Assembly (NCBI GenBank): GCA_963667855.2
Contig: CAXXKI010000012.1
Coordinates: 186,001 to 250,000, forward strand
Direction of reading: 5' to 3'
Source: G963667855 sp963667855
GTDB lineage: Bacteria; Planctomycetota; Phycisphaerae; UBA1845
Length of the DNA stretch: 64,000 bases
Positions 45,618 through 53,965 of this stretch are shown one piece after another. The position numbers were made by a program, and so were the translations under genes. The notes under the pieces were generated by a model, which ran no database searches, was not told the origin of the DNA, and saw only the letters and a list, made by a program, of their open reading frames with translations. Positions within the stretch are counted from its first letter, which is position 1; each line of letters begins with the position of its first letter.

Positions 45618-47522
45618 CTACTTTGTTTCAGGGGGCTGTACCTGAAAAAGGTTGTACTTGCGCGACGAACCGCGGATTTCCACCTCTTCCCAGAAGCTGG
45701 TACTGATGCCCTTCGGCAAACGCTCATTCAATTCCTTACTGATTAGTATTTCCCCGCCTTTGGTTAAACCTTCTATGCGCGCCGCGATATTTACCGTGTC
45801 TCCGACCACGGTGTAGTTGGATCTTTCACTCGACCCGATATGACCGCATGCGGCTAATCCACAGTGTATCCCTATGCCGCATTCCAATGCCGGCTCGCCG
45901 CGTACCTGACGTTTTTCGTTCAGTTCCGCCAGGTATTTTTTGATCGCTACCGCCGTTCGTACCGCTCGAACCGGATGATCCTCCTGTTCCAGCGGGGCGG
46001 AGAAGACTGCCATTATCTCGTCACCCACGAACTTGTCCGTAAAGCCGTCGTTTTCGAAAACGGCCTGGGTTATATGATTGAAATACTCATTCAGAAACTC
46101 CGCCACCTTCTCCGGATCCAGGCATGAAGAGGTGGCCGTGAATCCCCGGAGATCGCAGAATAGGACGGACACCTCCCTGACGTTGGTTCTCATTATGTCC
46201 TGTGGTGTTTTTTTCAAGGTGTCCAGCACCCTTGCTGAAACACTCTGGCCGAAAAGGGCTTCTATTCTCTGGGCTCTTTGCAACAGCCGTCTACTGCTGG
46301 CTGTGGATACTATCCATTGAAACATCAGCCCCGTTCCAAGAGTAAGGGCAATAGCTCCCAGGGGAGCGGCTAACGGGATTACCGTTCCCTTGTCAAAAAG
46401 GTAAAAGGCAAGGTAACTCCATCCGCCAATGAAAAACATCGTGCCCGCAAGAATGTAAAAAAACAGCATCAAAATGCTGTAGCGGTACTCCCACCATCTA
46501 CGCTGGTGCCAGGAGAAAAATCCTGCGCCGAGGCTTACCAGAAAAACCAGGGCTGACCGGGGCGAGCTTTCGGTCCAGTCCGTATTGAGAGATCGGTTAT
46601 CCAGGATTTGTGCAATAACATTCGCATGGTAGTAAATACCTGGATTGGTACCTTCAACCAGGGGCATCGGAAACTGGTCTGTAATGGACCGGGATTCCCC
46701 TATCAGGACAATAGCCCCGGATACATGTTCTGGATTGAATTCGTTCCGTACCGCCGAATCGAACGCTATGGTTTTCCATCCCGCACCTTGTGGTGCGCTG
46801 TAATCTATCAGCTCCCGTTTTTGAATATACCTGTTCCCTAAAGTGGCACCAGTGTCAGTGAACCTGATTTCCGCATTTGTGTCCTCTTGCCACAACCCGT
46901 ACATGGCTACCGTTAGAGGAAAGTGCGGGATTGTCGAGATGGTTTGGTTTGCATTCAAAACGTCCAGGTATAGATGTTCCGGTAGTCGGCGGAGAACCCC
47001 GTCGTCATCCGGGTAAACGGTAACGACGCCCTCTGATGGCTCCGATTCAAGGAAAACATTATGGGCGCGAATTCTCTTTTCGTCGGTGTGTGTAATTGCC
47101 ATGACTACATCCGTTTCGGCAAAAGTCTGCGCCAGTCTGCCATCCACGTCTGGAGTCGACAAGGCATCGAAAATGACGTCTATACCTACGATAAGCGCAT
47201 TTGCGTCTATCAGGTTTTCAATCGCTTCGGGCAGGTGCTTTCTTATATTGAATCGGTAATCTCCTTCCCGCAGGTTTCTTCTGCTCTTTTCGTCGATTTC
47301 AACAATAACTATGTCACTCCGTGGTTTGCGCGGACCACGAATATCAAAACGCCCGTCGATACTTACCTTTTCAAGTTGATCGAAAAGTTTCGCTTCGGTA
47401 AACAGGGTAGCTGCCCCGGCCAGAATCACCGGAGCTAAGAGCAGCAATAAGCGGGCCTGGAAAGACGAAAGGACCGGTCTTTCCCGCAAGTACAAAGTCG
47501 GGCTGTTGCCGTTATCACTCAT
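45618..47522 (-). CDS. Membrane adenylate/guanylate cyclase with CHASE2 sensor
   Basis: This 634-residue protein has an N-terminal TM helix (about 23-43), an extracytoplasmic CHASE2 domain (about 45-320, with SDIVIVEIDEKSRR and IVGIDVIFD), three closely spaced TM helices (about 335-420), and a class III cyclase domain (about 455-625). The catalytic residues are visible: metal-binding Asp in VLFCDLRGF and in DEIMAVF, and the NIAARIEG Asn-Arg pair after VVGDTV. The Lys/Asp pair that selects ATP over GTP was not firmly placed. Its ATG overlaps the stop of the preceding FlgT/LPP20-like gene by four bases (ATGA), so the two are translated together. Confidence 0.92.
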   Translation of the reverse strand: MSDNGNSPTLYLRERPVLSSFQARLLLLLAPVILAGAATLFTEAKLFDQLEKVSIDGRFDIRGPRKPRSDIVIVEIDEKSRRNLREGDYRFNIRKHLPEAIENLIDANALIVGIDVIFDALSTPDVDGRLAQTFAETDVVMAITHTDEKRIRAHNVFLESEPSEGVVTVYPDDDGVLRRLPEHLYLDVLNANQTISTIPHFPLTVAMYGLWQEDTNAEIRFTDTGATLGNRYIQKRELIDYSAPQGAGWKTIAFDSAVRNEFNPEHVSGAIVLIGESRSITDQFPMPLVEGTNPGIYYHANVIAQILDNRSLNTDWTESSPRSALVFLVSLGAGFFSWHQRRWWEYRYSILMLFFYILAGTMFFIGGWSYLAFYLFDKGTVIPLAAPLGAIALTLGTGLMFQWIVSTASSRRLLQRAQRIEALFGQSVSARVLDTLKKTPQDIMRTNVREVSVLFCDLRGFTATSSCLDPEKVAEFLNEYFNHITQAVFENDGFTDKFVGDEIMAVFSAPLEQEDHPVRAVRTAVAIKKYLAELNEKRQVRGEPALECGIGIHCGLAACGHIGSSERSNYTVVGDTVNIAARIEGLTKGGEILISKELNERLPKGISTSFWEEVEIRGSSRKYNLFQVQPPETK

Positions 47523-48604
47523 TGATTCTGGGCGAGGATCATAAGTTGATTTTCCGGAATATCCAGCATGCCTTGTATGCCGGCAGCTGCGGAATCGACT
47601 ACTATTACCACCTGCGATTTGCGGAGCAAGCTGGCTCCCACTTCACTCTTACTGAGCTTATCCGCATCCTCTTTGGTGAGAACTATCTTTCCTTTTAACT
47701 CTCCTTCCGCCTTTTTCGCCTTTACCGACACTCTCCTTCGCTTCCTTTTGTTTTTCTTCTTATCAGGTTCGGGTGAGTCGGCAGGTTCGGCAGTTGGTTC
47801 CGGTTGGGGATTATCCTGATTGTACGAAGCGAGGATTATTCGTGGACTTCCAGAGGATGATTTCCCCGTTCTATTGCCCAAGCTGGTTCGAGCATCCTTA
47901 AGTTGTTGTTCGCTTTCCACGTAATGCACCAGTGGTTTCATTCCTGACTGCGAACTGGTGATCGTATTGATGTCGTAAAGAACGGTTCCCTTGTCGGTTA
48001 TTATTTCCGGGAATAAACAGGGTTGAAGATCCGTACCGCGAGCGTCGATTACCAGTACCGAATCCGAAACATCCACAGTGGTTTGTGTCAGTTGCATTCG
48101 CGAAGTGTTTTGCCGTCGGGTTAGAGATTTCTGCTGTTCGATGAAAACTTTGGAGATACCTTTAGCACCCCAGAAAGGCACTCGTAGAGTCAGGCGGTAT
48201 TCCGGTGGTGTGTGATCCGGATACCAGCTCTCTTCACTTACTGTATGCCCCTTGATGTATCCCTTGAGTATTCTCTGGCCGTTGCGGATACCGCTTGCTC
48301 TTCCGTTTGCGTTGACGTTTATGCCCAGGGAAATGGCCAGCGCGTTAGCGGCTGCGTCGAGCTTAGCTGCCCGGCTAGCCATGAGCCGTTGTTGATCGCT
48401 GGTGCCATCCGCGTATCCTTTGCCCTCCGCGATTATTACGCCTTCTGTCCAGTCTATACTTCCGCCGCTCGTCGATCGTTGACATGAGTGAAAGCCAGAA
48501 ACAAGCGGTTCGTATTCGCCCGGTTCGTCGCTATACGCTGGGGAAAACGCAAATAATATCGAACAGGTTGCCGTTGCGCCGAAAATAGCAGAGATTCTTT
48601 TCAT
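47519..48604 (-). CDS. Secreted FlgT/LPP20-like protein coupled to the CHASE2 cyclase
   Basis: The ATG at 48604, with AAGGGG upstream, gives 361 residues and a signal peptide (FGATATCSILFAFSPAYS). The region AEGKGYADGTSDQQRLMASRAAKLDAAANAL resembles the FlgT/LPP20 N-terminal fold, and VLVIDARGTDLQPCLFPEI with GTVLYD matches the DARG motif found with it. A highly basic stretch (KKKNKRKRRRVSVKAKKAEG) precedes a final domain that repeats the theme, ending VVIVVDSAAAGIQGML. It overlaps the cyclase start by four bases. It is probably an envelope protein; no flagellar genes are present, and the link to the cyclase suggests a joint sensing role. Confidence 0.7.
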   Translation of the reverse strand: MKRISAIFGATATCSILFAFSPAYSDEPGEYEPLVSGFHSCQRSTSGGSIDWTEGVIIAEGKGYADGTSDQQRLMASRAAKLDAAANALAISLGINVNANGRASGIRNGQRILKGYIKGHTVSEESWYPDHTPPEYRLTLRVPFWGAKGISKVFIEQQKSLTRRQNTSRMQLTQTTVDVSDSVLVIDARGTDLQPCLFPEIITDKGTVLYDINTITSSQSGMKPLVHYVESEQQLKDARTSLGNRTGKSSSGSPRIILASYNQDNPQPEPTAEPADSPEPDKKKNKRKRRRVSVKAKKAEGELKGKIVLTKEDADKLSKSEVGASLLRKSQVVIVVDSAAAGIQGMLDIPENQLMILAQNQ

Positions 48605-48723
48605 GTTAATCGCCCCTTGTTCCAACCCGACGGAATACTGCAACGATTCCAGAAATTCTATCAATCATGACAGAAGATGCATAGAAATACCTGGAATAGA
48701 TTTTAACGTGAGTTGAACGTCGC

Positions 48724-49308
48724 TCAGTCCGCGAAACGACAATCAATTGCCAGTGCCTCGTCGAGACGTTCGAGGTAATCCGTGCGAGATATTTCCATAC
48801 AGTTGAACTGCTTGAGATGCTCAGTTGTGTATTGGATGTCCAGCAGGGAGAACCCCCGGGTTTTCATCCGTTCCACCAGGTAGACCAGAGCCACTTTCGA
48901 CGCGTTGCTGGCTCGATGAAACATGCTCTCGCCGAAGAACGCCCCGCGCAGCGACACTCCGTACAAGCCGCCAGCCAACTCGCCGTCCTGCCAAGCTTCC
49001 ACCGAATGGGCGTATCCCAGCTTATGCAATCGTATGTAGGCTTCGCGTATGTCCTGGTTGATCCAGGTTCCTTCGGGCCTGTCGGCACAGGAATCGATTA
49101 CTTCTTCAAAACTCGCGTCCACCTTCAACTCGAAACGCTTCTGGCTATATGTCTGCCGTAAAGTTCGAGGAATGTGAAAACCGTTAAGGTCGATTATTGT
49201 GCGTGGATCGGGAGCGAACCAGTATATTTCATTATCCTCGTTCGCCATCGGAAAGATTCCTTGCGCGTATGCGCTTAACAGCAGCGATGGGGTCAGCTCC
49301 TCTATCAT
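48724..49308 (-). CDS. aat: Leucyl/phenylalanyl-tRNA--protein transferase
   Basis: This 194-residue cytoplasmic protein has the Aat signatures IYWFAPDPRTIIDL, PEGTWINQDIREAYIRLHKLGYAHSVEAW, GGLYGVSLRGAFFGESMFHRASNASKVAL and LLDIQYTTEHL. It transfers Leu or Phe from charged tRNA to an N-terminal Lys or Arg of proteins, marking them for ClpS/ClpAP degradation in the N-end rule pathway. The length is slightly short of E. coli Aat (234) but covers the full core. Its ATG overlaps the stop of the HAD gene by four bases (ATGA), so the two are co-translated. Confidence 0.94.
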   Translation of the reverse strand: MIEELTPSLLLSAYAQGIFPMANEDNEIYWFAPDPRTIIDLNGFHIPRTLRQTYSQKRFELKVDASFEEVIDSCADRPEGTWINQDIREAYIRLHKLGYAHSVEAWQDGELAGGLYGVSLRGAFFGESMFHRASNASKVALVYLVERMKTRGFSLLDIQYTTEHLKQFNCMEISRTDYLERLDEALAIDCRFAD

Positions 49309-50054
49309 GCAGTTGCTCGAGGTGGAAAGATTTCCAATAGGTCAACGATTTCGTTTATATCGTAATCGCCGCGTGGCCCGGGTAGCATGGGATTACCCTT
49401 AGGTGTTCTGAGTATCGACATCATTCCCACGCGCTTTGCGCCTTTGACGTCAATCCGGGGCTTGTCGCCCACGTAGGCTGCCTGGTGGGGGGGGGCGGAG
49501 AGTTTCTTGAGTACTTCCCGGAATATTCGCGGATTGGGTTTGGGGACTCCAAATACGCAGGAATAAATCCGCAACGGGAAATACTCTAATACACCTTCGC
49601 ATCGCAGGTGGTCATCCAGTCCCGGCGGTGGGGCGACCGTGTTTGATATGATCGCCAGCTTGTAACCTCTTTTTTGCAGTTCCGCCAGCGCCATTGGCGT
49701 GTCCTGGTGTACGTGGGCAATTGATTTTGTCGGCTCGTAAATCCGCCTCGCCAGTTCGTGCAGATCGCTTTCGGATAAGGATATACCCAATCCAGCGTGA
49801 ATAATACGCAGTTGCTTCATCGGGTCCAGTTCCCCGCGCCTTAGCCGTGACCACAGGTAGGTCTGAAGCAGGCGGTGGAGAATCCTCCGGCGATACTTAC
49901 TGAAAGAGGGGAGAGGATGGTTGGCCGATGACAAATCCTCGTATGCGTTGGCCAAGCCGGCACTCAACTCCGCCAGCGTTTCCGGCTGCTGCAAATCAAA
50001 CAATGTACCACCGATGTCAAATACGATGGCGGTTATGTCATCAATCTTAACCAT
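49305..50054 (-). CDS. HAD-superfamily hydrolase
   Basis: This 249-residue protein has the HAD motifs: FDIGGTLFD at the start (nucleophile Asp; the usual second Asp is Gly here), a helical cap domain (about 20-120), motif II IISNT, Lys in GVPKPNPRIF, and motif IV VGDKPRIDVKGA. The family cleaves phosphate from sugars, nucleotides or phosphoglycolate; the substituted second Asp, normally the general acid, makes phosphatase activity less certain. It lies directly upstream of aat with a four-base overlap, though no functional link is obvious. Confidence 0.86.
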   Translation of the reverse strand: MVKIDDITAIVFDIGGTLFDLQQPETLAELSAGLANAYEDLSSANHPLPSFSKYRRRILHRLLQTYLWSRLRRGELDPMKQLRIIHAGLGISLSESDLHELARRIYEPTKSIAHVHQDTPMALAELQKRGYKLAIISNTVAPPPGLDDHLRCEGVLEYFPLRIYSCVFGVPKPNPRIFREVLKKLSAPPHQAAYVGDKPRIDVKGAKRVGMMSILRTPKGNPMLPGPRGDYDINEIVDLLEIFPPRATA

Positions 50055-50134
50055 AGATGCCTATCGTACTCGTCCATACCCATCATACAACAGTAATGAC
50101 GCAGGAAGACCTGAATCGCTGTCTAATACCCAGG

Positions 50135-50716
50135 TTATTTCCTGTTGCGATACAATTGCTGATCAACAGTTGCGGCCATTGCCTCAGTATCCAGCTCGCC
50201 ACCCAGGAAGGTGTTAATGGCCGGAATCTTATCCGTTGGATCAGTCAACATCAGGTTGTAATTGACATAGAGCGTTTCAAAGCACTTGTGGCTGCGAAGG
50301 TAGTCCACAATATGTTCAATGTGCAAAAGGAACATGTTCTTCATCTCCGCATCGGAGATTTCCGGCTTGTACGTTCCCCTGCGGATCAGCATCTTTTTCT
50401 GGGAGGCTAATATCTCGTCGATGTTACGGCGGATAAAAACTACCTTGTATGTGTATTCGTCATCCGTGGGAAGATCCAGCAGGAGCTGGGAGATCATCTT
50501 TACGACTTTCCCTCCCGCGTTTTCCATCCAGCTCTTGTCTTCCTTGGTTTTTTTTACCGCTTCCAACTCGAAATAACCTTTGGGATTATCCTCATCAGCC
50601 TCACGGATTCCGTCGGCAAGTACGGGTATGCCTCCGGCGCTGATCATGCTCATCAGCATCGAGGTTCCACTGCGGGGCAGGCCCGAGACTATGGCGATCT
50701 CTTTGTTTTTTAACAT
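50135..50716 (-). CDS. Sulfotransferase-family protein
   Basis: The protein of about 193 residues opens IAIVSGLPRSGTSMLMSM, the P-loop-like site that binds the 5'-phosphosulfate of PAPS in sulfotransferases, and has VFIRRNIDEILASQ in the position of the 3'-phosphate site (Arg and a following Ser). The acceptor is unknown. An ATG at 50734 would add six residues; the one at 50716 has GAGG 9 bases upstream and is preferred. The genes immediately upstream on the same strand encode a pAp phosphatase-like protein and ATP sulfurylase, which fits a PAPS-dependent sulfation role. It is shorter than typical sulfotransferases (250-300). Confidence 0.78.
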   Translation of the reverse strand: MLKNKEIAIVSGLPRSGTSMLMSMISAGGIPVLADGIREADEDNPKGYFELEAVKKTKEDKSWMENAGGKVVKMISQLLLDLPTDDEYTYKVVFIRRNIDEILASQKKMLIRRGTYKPEISDAEMKNMFLLHIEHIVDYLRSHKCFETLYVNYNLMLTDPTDKIPAINTFLGGELDTEAMAATVDQQLYRNRK

Positions 50717-50754
50717 CCTGGTATCCTCATCCATGTTATGGATAAATGATGGTT

Positions 50755-51762
50755 TTATCCCGACTGCTTATTGATGACTTCCATTGCCACCGGTACGACC
50801 TTTGCAACGGCCTCATCTACAGGGCAATCTAATACTGCTCCTGCCGCTTCATTATGTCCGCCGCCGCCAAACCTTTGGGCTAACTCCAGTACTCTGGTGT
50901 TTTGTTCGCCTCGAAAATTAATTCTTGTCCGGCCTTCGGGACCTTCGGTGAACAGTATGGCTATTTTGATCCCATCCATCGAACGGGGAATGTGGACCTG
51001 GTTATCTATATCCTCCGGACCACACCCCGTACTTCGTATTTCGTCATGCCCCGCCTTGCTGTAGGCGATCAGCCCATCTTCAGACAGCCTGGTGTTTTCA
51101 TAAAACAATCTGGTCAGCCGGAATTCCTCGGGTCTCTGTGAGCGGCCTATACGTTCGCACAAGCTGCCCACCCGGGCTCCAAGGTCTACCAGCTCGGCTG
51201 CCGCCCTTAACGTGTTTCCGCTGGTTGAGGAAACGGAGAATCCTACCGTATCCGTATAAATACCCGCGTAAAGGAGCGAAGCTGTCGTCGCGTCTATAGC
51301 CTTGTTCGCTCCCCTTAAAAGAGAAAACACCATTTCGCTCGTACTGGCCGCACTGTCCACCACCCAGTTTAGGCTGCCGTACCTGGTGTTGGTTACATGG
51401 TGGTCAATATTCAAAACATTACGGTTTGCCAGCCAGTTTTCCGGCAAGTCTTCAGCCACGTTGCAGCGCGTTGGCTTGGCCGTATCGGCTACCACTATCG
51501 TGTGGGCTGATATGAGATCATTGTTACAGGCCAATGGGACCTTTGCCCATTCCACCATAAACGCCAGCCTTTTAGACAGGGTTTTTTCCGGCAGCGCCAC
51601 AGTCGCCGTACAATTTTCTCCCCTGCCCCAAACACGGGCTATCGCCAGCATCGCCCCAAGGCAATCGGCGTCTGGATTGACATGACCTACGCATACCAGA
51701 CGCTGTGCTGCATCTAGCGCGTCAACCAACTCGGACGGAGGTTGAGTGCCGGAATTCCTCAT
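50755..51762 (-). CDS. DHH/DHHA1 phosphoesterase, NrnA-like (oligoribonuclease/pAp phosphatase)
   Basis: This 335-residue protein has the DHH motifs GHVNPDADCLGAMLA (motif I), VVADTAKP (II), NIDHHVTN (III, the DHH itself) and AGIYTDTVGF (IV), and a DHHA1 domain ending in GGGGHNEAAGA. NrnA-type enzymes hydrolyse short oligoribonucleotides and dephosphorylate 3'-phosphoadenosine 5'-phosphate (pAp), the by-product of PAPS-using sulfotransferases. Its place between sat and a sulfotransferase gene, with short spacers, favours the pAp role; the RecJ-like alternative is less likely at this length. Confidence 0.87.
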   Translation of the reverse strand: MRNSGTQPPSELVDALDAAQRLVCVGHVNPDADCLGAMLAIARVWGRGENCTATVALPEKTLSKRLAFMVEWAKVPLACNNDLISAHTIVVADTAKPTRCNVAEDLPENWLANRNVLNIDHHVTNTRYGSLNWVVDSAASTSEMVFSLLRGANKAIDATTASLLYAGIYTDTVGFSVSSTSGNTLRAAAELVDLGARVGSLCERIGRSQRPEEFRLTRLFYENTRLSEDGLIAYSKAGHDEIRSTGCGPEDIDNQVHIPRSMDGIKIAILFTEGPEGRTRINFRGEQNTRVLELAQRFGGGGHNEAAGAVLDCPVDEAVAKVVPVAMEVINKQSG

Positions 51763-51811
51763 ACTTTCTGCGCTGAATCCTAAATCGAAAGCGTTTGCCA
51801 GCCGGAGCGGA

Positions 51812-52957
51812 TCACTGTTTTTTCATCGCCCTGACCAATACTTCCGCTACCTCAGGGCGAGTGAACTCCACTGGCGGGCATTCCCCCGCCGCGAGCATAT
51901 CCCGGACCTTGGTACCTGACAGGAAAATCTGATCCCCTTCAATCTTCGGGAAAGTCTTACCCGATACCATACCGCCCGCTTGCTTGGACCATGCCGCATG
52001 CTCGAACTTCAATGGGACGATTTTCAGCGAACCAGGCTCGATCTTATCAAAGATCTCCTGAGCGTCGTACGTTCCGTAATAGTTACCTACCCCAGCGTGA
52101 TCTCTACCGACAATAAAATGGCTGCAACCATAGTTCTGTCGCAAAATTGCGTGAAGAATCGCTTCGCGCGGACCACCGTAACGCATCGCTGCCGGTAACA
52201 CGCTGAGCATGGTATGGTCGGGATGGTAGTACTTCTCGATAAGTACCTGGTAGCATTCCATGCGGACGTCGGCCGGTATGTCTCCCGGTTGCGTTTGTCC
52301 CACCAGCGGGTGGATAAGTAAACCGTCGCAGATTTCCTGAGCACATTTGGTCAGGTATTCATGTGCCCGGTGAATCGGGTTTCGGGTTTGAAACGCAACT
52401 ACCGTTTTCCAGCCGCGCTTGGCGAATTCGGCTCGGGTAGTGGCCGGGTCAAGATCATATTCGGGGAACTCTACATCATGCTTGTGCGATACGACATCAA
52501 CAGGACCACCAAGGCAAACATCTCCCTCGGACATGAGTACCTTTACTCCGGGATGGGCTTCATCCTCGGTTTTAAATACTGTTTGTGCCTGCTTCTTTTT
52601 ATCGTGGACGTACTTCTCTTCTACTGTCAGGTATCCGAGGAGACGATCCTGGTCATCGTTAAGCTGGACAGAATCACCGGTAGAGATTTTATCCGCTACA
52701 GCCTTATCTACCGCACAGGTGATCGGAATAGGCCAGACTGTGCCGTTGGCTAATTTCATATCGTCACAAACCGTGTGATAGTCGGCTTCACCCATGAAGC
52801 CGGTCAGTGGGCTCATCGCTCCAATGGCTATCATCTCCAAATCGCACTGCTGACGGTCGGTAAGCTTGATCGTTGCTACTACATCTCGACCTTTAACTGA
52901 GGGATTAAGACGGTTTACCAGGGTTCCACCATGCGGTTCTACGATATGACTACTCAT
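51812..52957 (-). CDS. sat: Sulfate adenylyltransferase (ATP sulfurylase, Sat type)
   Basis: This 381-residue enzyme has the Sat-type signatures FQTRNPIHRAHEYLTK (HxxH nucleotide site), GRDHAGVGNYYG, and SGTKVRDMLAAGECPP near the end. It makes adenosine 5'-phosphosulfate from ATP and sulfate, the first step of sulfate activation. It is the homo-oligomeric type, not the CysDN type. The ATG has AGGAAAGG upstream. It heads a probable operon with the pAp phosphatase-like and sulfotransferase genes. An APS kinase is not encoded in this window or fused to this protein, so PAPS formation must rely on a gene elsewhere. Confidence 0.95.
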   Translation of the reverse strand: MSSHIVEPHGGTLVNRLNPSVKGRDVVATIKLTDRQQCDLEMIAIGAMSPLTGFMGEADYHTVCDDMKLANGTVWPIPITCAVDKAVADKISTGDSVQLNDDQDRLLGYLTVEEKYVHDKKKQAQTVFKTEDEAHPGVKVLMSEGDVCLGGPVDVVSHKHDVEFPEYDLDPATTRAEFAKRGWKTVVAFQTRNPIHRAHEYLTKCAQEICDGLLIHPLVGQTQPGDIPADVRMECYQVLIEKYYHPDHTMLSVLPAAMRYGGPREAILHAILRQNYGCSHFIVGRDHAGVGNYYGTYDAQEIFDKIEPGSLKIVPLKFEHAAWSKQAGGMVSGKTFPKIEGDQIFLSGTKVRDMLAAGECPPVEFTRPEVAEVLVRAMKKQ

Positions 52958-53245
52958 TTTTCACCTTTCCTGTTCTAGCGGGCAATTGCTCCGTTTCAGC
53001 CGCTTTTGGGCGAGCGGAAAAAGAGCATAGGGGACTATTACCCTAAATGCAACCTGACCGGAATGCTGAAGGGGATAGCAATAGATATGCTTTTAATCTG
53101 TTCGAATCGCAGGATTAACAAGCCGGAGCAAAACACCATAAACATGATGTCTTATCGACTTACAGCCGGTATTCTGCCCCTTGTTTATCAAGCGAAACAG
53201 CGGTTGTCGTAAAGCGCCTTGCCGCAAACTCTTTGCAATCGATAT

Positions 53246-53896
53246 TTATTGCTGTTCCTGCGCCTCGCTTACAACTTGTGCTTCCGCAACAGGTTGCGGT
53301 TCACTATCACTCGCAGGTGTCTCTTGGGCTTTCACGGGTTCCTTTGCAGCCTTTTCCTTTTTTGGGGTACTGGGCTTCTTTTTGGTAACCGGTTTTAGCG
53401 GAGCGAGAACCATCGTCATGCGCCGACCCTCAAACTTCGGCGGACGTTCGATTTTCACCTCTTCCCCAAAATGTTCGACTATTTCCCGCATGGCTTCAAA
53501 CGCGATATCACGATGCTGCCTTTCGCGACCACGGAAGAGCATTGTGAACTGAACCTTGTGCCCCTGCTCGATAAACTTGTCCGCCCGTTTCATCTTGATC
53601 AGGCGATCATTGTCATCGGTCTTGGGACGCAGACGGACCTCTTTGAGCGTGATCTCGTGGCTTGCCTGCTGCTTCTGCCTTTTCTTGATGTTGTATTTAT
53701 GCTTGCCGTAATCCATGATCCGACAAACAGGCGGGCGTTCCTGGGGTGCAATCTCAACCAGATCCAATCCCAGTTCACGCGACATTCGCAGCGCATCCGC
53801 TGTGTCAATCACTCCACGCTGCTCATTGTTCTGATCGATCAAGCGGATTGGTGAAATCCTGATCTGATCATTGAGTCGAGGTGCTTTTGCGATGAT
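53246..53896 (-). CDS. infC: Translation initiation factor IF-3, with a rare ATC start
   Basis: The conserved N-terminus IAKAPRLNDQIRISPIRLIDQNNEQRGV is in frame from 53896, so the true start is the ATC at 53896 or 53893, preceded by AAAGGA at 53907-53901; no ATG or GTG fits. IF-3 genes are known for rare AUU/AUC/AUA starts, which the factor itself discriminates against, giving autoregulation. The protein has about 216 residues: N-domain, linker with PPVCRIMDYGKHKYNIKKRQK, and C-domain with FRGRERQHRDIAFEAM. A Lys/Pro/Ala/Glu-rich tail of about 35-40 residues extends beyond the usual end. It prevents premature subunit joining and selects start codons. It lies 69 bases after thrS. Confidence 0.93.
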   Translation of the reverse strand: MIAKAPRLNDQIRISPIRLIDQNNEQRGVIDTADALRMSRELGLDLVEIAPQERPPVCRIMDYGKHKYNIKKRQKQQASHEITLKEVRLRPKTDDNDRLIKMKRADKFIEQGHKVQFTMLFRGRERQHRDIAFEAMREIVEHFGEEVKIERPPKFEGRRMTMVLAPLKPVTKKKPSTPKKEKAAKEPVKAQETPASDSEPQPVAEAQVVSEAQEQQ

Positions 53897-53965
53897 AGTT
53901 TCCTTTCTTGGCCCGATTTTCCTTTGTATCTCACACCATTGCCTTCCTCGGGCTTGGAAGCGGTG

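Noticed and set aside
53090..53120. tRNA-like TTCGAAT segment
   Set aside because: The flanking bases do not pair as a T-arm and no acceptor or anticodon stem can be formed.
53006..53212. Plus-strand 68-residue ORF between sat and infC
   Set aside because: No ribosome binding site, no recognisable content, atypical composition.
53246..53842. infC starting at the TTG at 53842
   Set aside because: It removes conserved IF-3 residues (LNDQIRISPIR); the frame continues to ATC codons beside AAAGGA.
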